Source of the DNA: Metamycoplasma orale ATCC 23714
Lineage (GTDB): Bacteria; Bacillota_I; Bacilli_A; Mycoplasmatales; Metamycoplasmataceae
Assembly: GCF_000420105.1 (NCBI RefSeq)
Contig: NZ_ATUH01000003.1
Location: forward strand, 1 to 50,032
Reading direction: 5' to 3'
Length of the DNA: 50,032 nucleotides
How positions within the stretch are numbered: the stretch's first letter is position 1; the number at the start of each line of letters is the position of its first letter. The notes beneath the pieces were generated by a model. The model worked only from the letters and a program-made list of their open reading frames with translations. It was not told where the DNA came from and made no database searches. Below, in pieces: positions 40,537 through 50,032 of the stretch. The translations under genes were made by a program, and so were the position numbers.

Positions 40537-41289
40537 TTAGTTCTTATATTTTTCTAAATATTCTTTCATGTACTTTTCAATTTTGCTGTTATATAGAGTA
40601 TCTGGAAAAGGATTAACTGCATGCTTATTAACCCAAAGCACGATCAAAGCATTTACTAAAATTTTATGTATTAGTAAATATTTTTCTTCATAATCATCGC
40701 CATATGCTTTTAAAAATATTTTTTCTTCTTCTTTTGTAAGTTCACTGCTTTCAATAAAGTAAGCTAAATCAAAATGTACATCGCCCATGGAAGCATATTC
40801 TCAATCAACTAAAAAAATGTTTTTATTTTTGTCTTCAATCATATTAAATAACCAAAGATCATTATGACAAGGAGCTGAAGTATCAATGTTTTTTAAAAAT
40901 AAATTTATTTTTTTATAATACTTGCTAACAATTGGTACTTTCTTATTTAATTTTTTAATCTTTGCTAAATATGTTTTAAAACGTCTAGATAAATCATTTT
41001 GTTTAGGAAATTGTAATTTTGAATTATGAATAGTTATTAACATTTTCCCAATTTTTTCTAAACGTTCTTTGGTTTTGTCACTAGGACCTAATGTCTTGCC
41101 TTCTATTCATTCAGTTTCTAATATATCTTTATTATCTTCAAGTACTTTAGGTGAAAATTTAAATACATTAAGTATTTTATAGTCAATTTTATGATTAAAA
41201 GAATCATAAAACTTTTGTTTTATGAAAGTGTTCTTTTCTTTATTACGAAATGTTTTATTAGTAAAACCTTGATTTTCTAATAATTCCAT
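40537..41289 (-). CDS. LicA-type choline kinase
   Basis: The 250-residue protein has the Brenner/APH-like core APCHNDLWLFNMI at about residues 139-151 (catalytic Asp144, metal-binding Asn) and IFLVDWEYASMGDVHFDLAYFIE (DxD-type Mg site, choline kinase signature). It should phosphorylate choline or a related alcohol. Other mycoplasmas use phosphocholine or choline-containing surface glycolipids, though no cytidylyltransferase (licC) is in this window. It begins 54 bp after gyrB and is followed by the tandem homologue. Confidence 0.85.
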
Positions 41290-41343
41290 TATGGTTAACT
41301 CTTTAATTTATTTGATTAATATTTAATATACTAATGTAGTTAA

Positions 41344-43290
<1,947 letters not shown>

Positions 43291-43440
43291 TTATACCTTT
43301 CTTTTAAATAAAAATTCTTAATTTTAATATGTTAATAATTAAAAAATATTATTGTTAAATAATATATATAAATTATATAGAAAAATACATTAAAAATGCA
43401 TATTTTTAAAGGCAATTTTTACTTAAAAAAGTATAAATAA

Positions 43441-43461
43441 AAATGGCTAAGTTAGCCATTT
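43441..43461 (-). terminator. terminator of lemA
   Basis: The stem AAATGGCTA / TAGCCATTT with a three-base loop is followed on the minus strand by T's, between lemA and gyrB. Confidence 0.8.
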
Positions 43462-43480
43462 AATATTTGTATTTCAAACC

Positions 43481-44137
43481 TTATTTTACTAATGCACTCA
43501 AATCAACATCAGCACGTTCTTTTTCGCTTGCTTCAAATAAAGCCATGTTGTGAAGTTGTAATTTTTCAGCAACATATACAATTGGAAAGTTGTATATTTC
43601 TGAGTTAAAGGCGGTAACTTTTTGGTTGTAAATTCTAATTGCTGCATAAATTTCATCTTCTTGTAAAGAAATTTCACTACTTAGTTGTAAGTATAGTCTA
43701 TCAGCTTTTAATTCTGGATATCTTTCTAATTGAATATTTAAACCTGCTTTAATTGCTTCTAAACCTGAAGATAATTTAGCAGTATCAGTTTCATTAGAAA
43801 GAGATGCTAGTTGTTGACGCATTTTAGTAACTTCAGTTAAAGTACTTTTTTCATGTTGTGCATAACCTAATACAACATTTAACATTTTTGTTAAGGTTGC
43901 ATATCTTTTAGCTTGAGCTGCTTGGATTGTTGAAGATGCATTCATAATATTGATTTGTCTTCTACGATAATCATTTTTTCTTACAATAACTCAAATATAA
44001 CCTAAGCCTAAAGTAAGAATAATAAACAAAATTATTATGAATTTTTGTCCGCCAGTTGCTTTTGCAGGACGAATTGCATTGTCAACGTTTGGTTTAAAAC
44101 CTTGAGTGTTTTGTTCTGTTCTTGAATCAAATAACAT
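43481..44137 (-). CDS. LemA family membrane protein
   Basis: The 218-residue protein has a short cytoplasmic N-terminus, one membrane segment (about 32-52) and a helical LemA body. Typical features are the QAAQAKRYATLTKML helix, SLSNETDTAKLSSGLEAI, LNIQLERYPELKAD (the LxxxxExYPxLKA LemA signature) and IYNQKVTAFNSEIYNFP. The molecular role is unknown; LemA proteins are surface or membrane anchored in mollicutes. It has its own terminator and a Shine-Dalgarno (AGAAAGGAA). Confidence 0.93.
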
Positions 44138-44218
44138 TTTTTTCCTTTCTTATATAAATTTATAAATAAAAAATTGTTTTATATTATCTATAAATTATAT
44201 ATTATTAAATTTAATTAA

Positions 44219-46171
44219 TTATAAAAGTGATTCTAAAAAGTTAGAAATTTCTTCCAAAGAATAAGGAGATTTATTATCATCTAAATATATTGCACTAATT
44301 GTACTATTTATAACAAAATATGATTTGTCTTTAAGCAATGGAAACTTTTTATAGAAATAGTCTATTAGTTGTACAGATGATTGAATTACATTTGTAGCAC
44401 AATATTTATAAACATCAGCGCTAATTTCTATATTATTTACCTTAATAGCTTCATCAATAATAGGGTCTTGGAAATTACTATTTAAAGTTAATGATGTAGT
44501 TTCACATGGTCTTGAAATTATAATACCACTTTTTGAATTTAAGTGAAACTTAGGAAATACATATACTATCTTATTTTCACTAGTTGGATAAAATCTAGTA
44601 AATGGTACAGATATACTAGTTCCACTCTTATAAACAATATCTATTAAGTCTTCAGAATATCATGAATTCATAGAAATTATTTGTTCGATAACATTTAAAT
44701 ATTTTTTATGACTTACATATTTAAAATAAATTGGTCTAGTATTATTGAAACGTGCGTATTTAAATTTAAAGAAATTAGATCCACATAATGAATTTAACAT
44801 ATGTATATATTCCAAACTTATATCACTAGAAAATTGCTTATCATCTAAATAGTCAGATAAATATTGCTCACCAATTTCTTTGAAAGATTCAAGACAAATA
44901 TTTTTGTTAGAATAAGCCATAGTTAAAAATTGAAAAATTTTTTGCGCAGATCTTCAAATTTCTATTTTTATATCGTTTGCAAGTTTATCGAAAGTAATTT
45001 CATCATCAGATAATATATTTCTAACTATATAATATGGATTTTCATGATAAGATTCTATATTGTGGCAAGCTAATGATGAAGAATGCAAAGCATTTTGTGA
45101 TTTATTAATATCAAAGTTAGGAACATTGTTTTGTTTAAAATATGCCTCAAATCCTACGAAATTATTTTGAGTTATTAATGGGAAATATTGAAAATATTTT
45201 ATTTCGTCATTGTAATAATAATCAAATCTTTTAGCAAACTCAATATTTTCTGGAATAGATTCACCATTTTTTTGTTTTTTCTTTATATCTTTATCAGATC
45301 ATATTGCATGGGACATACGAATAAAATTTAATGAAGGTAAATAGTTGGTTGGAATTAAATAACAAATTTCTCTATCAAGGAATGGGGTTGGTTCAGTGTG
45401 ATATGCTGTTATAACTTGTGTATATGTTTTATCACCTGAACTTATTGTTATTGTTGCACTTCCTGAAGTCACTATATCTTTAATGTAAATATATGAATAT
45501 AAAATATCATATATATAACTATTCCTAATGTCATATTTATTAATAGAAACAAATGAAGCAAAACCTTTTAAATTTTCTATTATTGCTATCTCATTGTGTT
45601 TAATATTTCTAACTTTGCTTATTCCATATATACTTAAAAAAGTATCTTTTAATTCTACTAAATTGTATGTTCCAAAAGCTTTCAATAAAGAAGATTTCTT
45701 TTCACTAATTAAATTGTTAATAACTTTTTTCTTTTCACTACTAAAATAATTAAATTCATTAATAATTCTTTTATTCTTTTTGAATATTGGAATAAAACAT
45801 AATCCAATGAGAATAAAAAATAAGAAAAAAATTAATCCATTTGCAAATTTTCTACCTGAAATTTTATTAGTTTTTTTGGCATTGTAAATTTCTTTACGTT
45901 CCAAACAAATTTTTTCGTTTAAATTATTTACTAAATCTTTTGACTCGGAAATTTCTTTTGAATTTAAAATAAATTTGTCATAGGTTTTATGAAAAGAATT
46001 GACAAATTTTTCATATAAGTTTTTGATTGGGTTTTGTCAAATTAAATTTAAATCTAAATTATGTTCAGCTGTATAATCTTGAACTTCATTTGAATTTTTT
46101 ATCTTTGTTTCATCTAATTCGTTTTTTATTTCGTTAACTATTCCATCTTCTTTAAAATTATTATCTTCCAT
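44219..46171 (-). CDS. large unknown membrane protein
   Basis: A 650-residue protein: an acidic and Asn-rich N-terminus, one membrane segment at about 110-130, and a long C-terminal soluble part of about 520 residues with no motif I know. It has no signal peptide, no lipobox and no Walker or kinase pattern. The layout loosely recalls DUF3137-type proteins, which often sit next to LemA genes, but I cannot confirm that. It lies 81 bp upstream of lemA on the same strand, so the two may work together. Confidence 0.65.
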
Positions 46172-46195
46172 ACTTTACTCCTTAAAAACATAATA

Positions 46196-46224
46196 AAAAG
46201 TATAATTAATATAATTATACTTTT
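46196..46224 (-). terminator. terminator of the FtsK-N-like gene
   Basis: The stem AAAAGTATAATT / AATTATACTTTT, with T's following on the minus strand, lies 13 bp past the stop at 46238. Confidence 0.75.
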
Positions 46225-46237
46225 ATTTTATTTTAAT

Positions 46238-47272
46238 TTAATCTTTATTATTTTTATTAATTTCTATTTCTTCAAATGTAGTTGTATAAAAAGGGTCGTC
46301 ATCATCAAAATCGTTATTTGTTTTTGATTCATTTGTTAATTTGGGGTCTAAATTTTTAGGTAAATTTTCTTTAATATTTTCTCTTTCTAAATTTATCGAA
46401 AAGTTTTCAGTTTTATCTAATTTATCCTTAATATTTTTTTCAACATTAGATTCATCATTCGTTTTTAGCATTTTAGAATCGTTATCTATTATTTTTTTCT
46501 TTAATTCTTCATTATTTTCGCTACTTTTGAAAATGTCTGTAGACACATATCTAACACCTTGATTTGTTTTTAGTTTGAATATTTGATTTCTAGCAAATTC
46601 ACGACGTTTTTTATTAAATGACAAATACATAAAATGATAATCACTAATAAAAAATACTAAGCATGAAAACACTAAAATTATTATTGAAAATATAAATGAT
46701 GAGACTATGCCGCCTGTTTTTCCAAAAGAAGAAAATAAAGCATAAAAGAATGTACCAATAATTCCTGGTGAAAATTTATATGGTAAAAATTCATTATTAC
46801 TACTTTTGAATAATTTAAATCATTCATTAAATACATTTTTAAAAGTATCTTTAGCTTCATAACCTTTAATATGATATGAAACATAATAAATAGTACTTGC
46901 AAAAATAACAATTCCTAATATAAATACAAATAAACGTCACAAGCTAAAGTGAAATATTGATTTTGAATATGTCTTTTTTAAATTAAGTAATTTGCGTAAG
47001 CAAAATAATATACATCATATATAAATTAAAATTGAAAAAACACCAAAAAATACATTTATAGTATATGAATGTAAAGTTGTTACTCATTTAATATCCAAAA
47101 ATGAAATAACAATAAAAAACACTAAAAACATAATTAAGATAGTTCATAATAAATTAGTATCTTTTCAAACAAAATATTGTTTTTCCTTAGTTAAACGTAT
47201 TTTGTTGTGATCTCTAATTTTAAATTCAACACTATCATCACTGTTTGTTATAATGTTTGGGTTTTTTGCCAT
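46238..47272 (-). CDS. multi-pass membrane protein resembling the N-terminus of FtsK/SpoIIIE
   Basis: A 344-residue protein with hydrophobic segments at about 41-59, 71-92, 112-130 and 168-209. The last begins SPGIIGTFFYALFSSFGKTGG, a glycine-rich pattern seen before the last membrane helices of FtsK/SpoIIIE (GGxIG...LFGxxG). After the membrane part comes a short charged cytoplasmic tail and then a Lys/Glu/Asn-rich, probably disordered end. There is no Walker A motif and no motor domain. It starts 9 bp after the RNase J-like gene. The FtsK link is a tentative reading from pattern only. Confidence 0.55.
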
Positions 47273-47281
47273 TTTAAGTTC

Positions 47282-48940
47282 CTATATTTCATATAAAGTT
47301 ATAACAATTAATGGTTCTTTATCAATAATACGATAAATTTTTCTTTTAATTGTTTTTCTTAAATGTTCTTGTATCTCTTTTAAATTTATTTCTTTAGGAC
47401 TTTTTCCTTCAAATTGTTTTTTAAATAAGTCATTAATAATATTATAAACTATATCTTTATTGTCTTTCGTAATTGCTCCATAAGAATTTATTTGCAATTC
47501 ACCAATTGGAGTTTTTTTCTTATAATCAATTAAAGTTGAAAGAGCAATAACTCCATCACGTCCTAAGTTTTCTCTTTCTTTAATTACTTCTGAAGAAATG
47601 TCACCAATTCCAAACCCATCAATAATAATATGTCCAATATTTTTCATGACATTTTTTTGACTTACTAATTGTCAATTATCAAACTCTGCAATTTTTCCAT
47701 TTTGTAATACTATACAATTAGCTAAGTTCATACCAATATCTCTAGCAGCTTGCGTAGCAACTACTAAATAACGATAAAGTCCTTGAATAGGAATAAAATA
47801 TTTAGGTTTAAGTTCCTTAACAAATTTTTTAATATCTTCTTTAGCTGGGTTACATGAATAATATTGATCACTTGTAAGTTCAGTAATATTATATGTTTTT
47901 CTTGCAATTTCGTCTAATGTATAAGCATAGTTAACTTCTAAACCATTAACTGGAGGAGCCATAAAAATAATGACATCATCATTACGCAATTTTAAATATA
48001 AGTCATTGTCGCTTGCAATTCTAACAAATCTTAAATATAATCTTTCAATTGCACCTGTAACTAAAATAACAGCATTTTGAACATCATTGGCATTACGATA
48101 ATCAATAAATTTTGGTCATTGTAATGAAGTATCTATTTTAGATATTAAATTAATTAATTGTGAATAATTTCTTCCATATGTAATAACTGGACGGTTATAC
48201 TTTTTAGCTAAAAGCAAAACTTCATGAGCTGTGATCATATCTTCATCATAAAGTCCAACAATTATTCTTTTACTATTATCAGTTTCCTTAAATTTGTGTT
48301 CAATTTTTTGCGATACTCATAATTTTTCTATACTTGTGCCTGGATAGTTAGAATGTCCTGAATCCATAATAAGCATTTTTAGCTCTTTACCATTGAAAGA
48401 TTGTTTAATTTTATCAATACTTGTTTTACCATAAGGTCCTAAATCGCCATCAACAAAATTAGTTAAAAACAATATGTTTCCTTCATTTGTGTAAAAATTA
48501 AAAGCAACTTGGCCTGACATAGAACCAGCAACTTCAATAGGCTTAACTATTACTTCGCCAAAAGTAGTTTCTTTGTTAATTACTTTAACTTCAAAACTAT
48601 TGTTTTGAATATCATATTTAGAAATTCTATCCATCAAAACAATTTTATTAAATGCAGAAGTATATATTTTTAGACCTTTAATTTTTAATAAAAGTCAAGG
48701 AATACCTGAAAAGCTTTCATTATGCACATCAGTTAAAAATAGTCCAACTATATCTTTTTGTCTTTTTTCTAAATAAACATAATCACAAATTAAAGTATCA
48801 ATTCCATTATTAGAACTAATAGGAACTTTAGTACCAAAATTAATAATAAATATTTTTGAATTAATTTCTAAAATATAACAGTTTTTACCATTTTCATCTA
48901 AGCCACCTAAAGCAAAGAAATTTATTTTATTACTAGTCAT
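47282..48940 (-). CDS. RNase J-like beta-lactamase/beta-CASP protein lacking catalytic ligands
   Basis: A 552-residue protein of RNase J length. The N-terminus INFFALGGLDENGKNCYILE is the RNase J start. The metal motif THGHEDH is degraded to TDVHNES at residues 70-76, losing its first and third His and its Asp. The late motif PVHGEYRML has become PIQGLYRYL. The beta-CASP and C-terminal parts are recognisable (DEIARKTYNIT, IGDISSEVIKERENLGRDGVIAL). It should be a pseudoenzyme, like Bacillus RNase J2, that supports an active J1 encoded elsewhere. A GAAAGGAA site precedes the ATG. It shares a transcript with the membrane protein at 46238. Confidence 0.85.
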
Positions 48941-49076
48941 TATTTTCCTTTCAATATTATCAATTGATAATATAAATTATTAAAATGAAAAAGTTAGATA
49001 TTTATATTGAAAATATAATAGCATAAAAAAGCAGTTAATTTTAATTTTTTTTCTAAAATTTGGTAATATATTATAT

Positions 49077-49093
49077 GTTACTTATAGAGTAAC
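49077..49093 (+). other. hairpin in the rplU leader
   Basis: GTTACT / AGTAAC with a five-base loop lies about 65 bp before rplU, near the likely transcription start. It may be part of an L21 leader; by eye I cannot confirm a known RNA family. Confidence 0.35.
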
Positions 49094-49158
49094 CATTCTA
49101 AAGAGGTTTTCAAACTTATTAAGTACCTTAAAGATGTGACAAAATATAAGGAGTAAAT

Positions 49159-49464
49159 ATGTTTGCTATCATAGAAACTGGCGGAAAACAAATAATTGTT
49201 AAAGTTGGTGATTCAATATTTATTGAAAAAATAGAAGGCAAAGAAGGAGATAAAGTTAAATTTGACAAAGTTTTAGTTGTCAATGAAAACATTGGTTCTC
49301 CTTACCTAAAAGGTTTTTCAGTTGTAGGTAAAATTGAAAAACAAGGTAAAGCCAAAAAAATAGTTGTTTATCGTCATAATGCAAAAAGTACACATAAGCG
49401 TAAATTAGGACACCGTCAACCATATACACGTGTTAAAATACTTTCAATTGAAGGAGCTAAATAA
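49159..49464 (+). CDS. rplU: 50S ribosomal protein L21
   Basis: The 101-residue protein has [39 protein letters not shown] and [24 protein letters not shown], the L21 signature. AAGGAG lies 8 bp before the ATG. The stop overlaps the rpmA start by one base, with no prp (ysxB) gene between, unlike most Firmicutes. Confidence 0.97.
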   Translation: MFAIIETGGKQIIVKVGDSIFIEKIEGKEGDKVKFDKVLVVNENIGSPYLKGFSVVGKIEKQGKAKKIVVYRHNAKSTHKRKLGHRQPYTRVKILSIEGAK

Positions 49465-49907
49465 TGGCACATACAAAAGCTGGTGGAACAACTAAAAACA
49501 GCCGTGACTCGGCTGGAAGAAGACTAGGAATTAAAGCAACCGATGGACAATTAATTCATGCAGGTACAATAATTTGTAGACAACGTGGTACTAAAATTTT
49601 TCCAGGACAAAATGTTGGAATGGGAAGAGATCATACTTTATTTGCATTAATAGATGGTATTGTTAAATTTGAAGATAGAAGAAATAGAAAATTTGCTTGT
49701 GTTTATGCTGAAAAAGAAATTAAAGGCAAAGCAAAAACTTCAGTAAAAGAAGAACCTAAAAAAGTTACTGAACCTAAAAAAGTGGCCGCTCCTAAAAAGT
49801 CAGCTACTCCTAAAAAAGAAACTTCTAGCACAACTCCAAAAGTAGCAAAACCTAAAGCAACTACTACAACAAAAAAAGTTGTAGCTAAACCTAAAAACGA
49901 TAAATAG
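49464..49907 (+). CDS. rpmA: 50S ribosomal protein L27 with long basic C-terminal tail
   Basis: Residues 1-85 are L27: [22 protein letters not shown] at the start, then [32 protein letters not shown]. The N-terminus lacks the cleavable extension (FFASKKG) of Firmicutes L27, which matches the absence of prp. Residues about 86-147 are a Lys/Pro/Ala/Thr tail of repeated EPKKV, APKKS, TPKKE units, roughly 60 residues longer than normal L27 and histone-H1-like. It may bind nucleic acid or be disordered. No frameshift is involved; the frame is continuous. Confidence 0.95.
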   Translation: MAHTKAGGTTKNSRDSAGRRLGIKATDGQLIHAGTIICRQRGTKIFPGQNVGMGRDHTLFALIDGIVKFEDRRNRKFACVYAEKEIKGKAKTSVKEEPKKVTEPKKVAAPKKSATPKKETSSTTPKVAKPKATTTTKKVVAKPKNDK

Positions 49908-49916
49908 TTAATAAAA

Positions 49917-49938
49917 ACTTGGACAAATTAATCCAAGT
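49917..49938 (+). terminator. terminator of rplU-rpmA, weak
   Basis: The stem ACTTGGA / TCCAAGT lies 10 bp past rpmA but is followed by GCTTGAATGAAG rather than T's. The IS30 element begins about 12 bp later and may have displaced the T-run. Confidence 0.5.
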
Positions 49939-49950
49939 GCTTGAATGAAG

Positions 49951-50032
49951 TATGAAGTGCAACGCTTGTTGCTTATAACTTTATTCTATTACAAACAAAT
50001 TAAAATATTAAAAAATTGCAAACGAAAAATTG
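49951..50032 (-). mobile_element. IS30-family element, right end (cut by window edge)
   Basis: The plus strand begins TATGAAGTGCAACGCTTG, matching the terminal repeat of the remnant at 20045-20454. The following ~80 bp, read in reverse complement, match 20383-20454 closely. The transposase should lie beyond the window on the minus strand. Confidence 0.65.

Overview
This window is a 50 kb piece of chromosome from a mollicute. The DNA is very AT-rich. Almost every long protein reads through in-frame TGA codons at positions where its family has tryptophan (for example in RecA, RplM, GyrB and TyrS), so UGA must encode Trp. The gene content fits the Mycoplasma hominis / M. bovis branch: mraZ-rsmH-(ftsA)-ftsZ, nucleoside salvage in place of synthesis, lipoproteins and lipoprotein-associated repeats, and IS3 and IS30 fragments. 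I cannot fix the species from sequence alone. All coordinates assume translation table 4.

Layout. 1-268 is the right end of an IS3-family element. 291-4350 (minus) is a decayed type III restriction-modification locus, with a G8 phase-variation tract in mod and further frameshifts in mod and res. 4445-7228 (minus) holds recA, a dprA-like gene and a coiled-coil gene, each with the same ~40 bp upstream element. 7277-10177 (minus) is rpsO, ribF, a HAD hydrolase and truB. 10305-10959 (minus) is a cluster of six tRNAs. 11070-14880 (plus) is the division cluster mraZ, rsmH, ftsA-like, ftsZ, controlled by a TGGGA triplet that MraZ should bind. 14952-15809 (minus) is a DDAH-like amidinohydrolase with a cysteine-rich N-terminus. 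16044-19999 (plus) is an accessory pair: a phase-variable DNA methyltransferase, switched off here by a GA repeat, and a 1023-residue DUF262/DUF1524 (GmrSD-like) protein. 20045-20454 is a decayed IS30-type element. 20693-24889 (minus) encodes two surface or membrane proteins.

25140-26931 (plus) is rsmE, rplM, rpsI and tRNA-Ile. It is followed by a lipoprotein (plus), tyrS (minus) and degV (plus). 30539-33915 (plus) is a nucleoside salvage operon, deoD-deoA-deoC-upp, followed by a YebC-family gene and lysS. 36534-37983 (plus) holds two unknown membrane proteins. 38047-43287 (minus) is gyrB, a LicA-type choline kinase, a tandem two-domain kinase homologue lacking both catalytic aspartates, and a membrane protein. 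43481-48940 (minus) is lemA, two large membrane proteins and an RNase J-like protein that has lost its metal ligands. 49159-49907 (plus) is rplU-rpmA, with an unusual lysine-rich tail on L27. The window ends in the start of another IS30-type element.

The most interesting points are: the methyltransferase plus DUF262/DUF1524 pair under a GA-repeat switch; the shared element in front of recA and dprA, which looks like a recombination regulon signal; the tandem pseudokinase beside an intact choline kinase; the RNase J pseudoenzyme; and an AUA start codon on rsmH.
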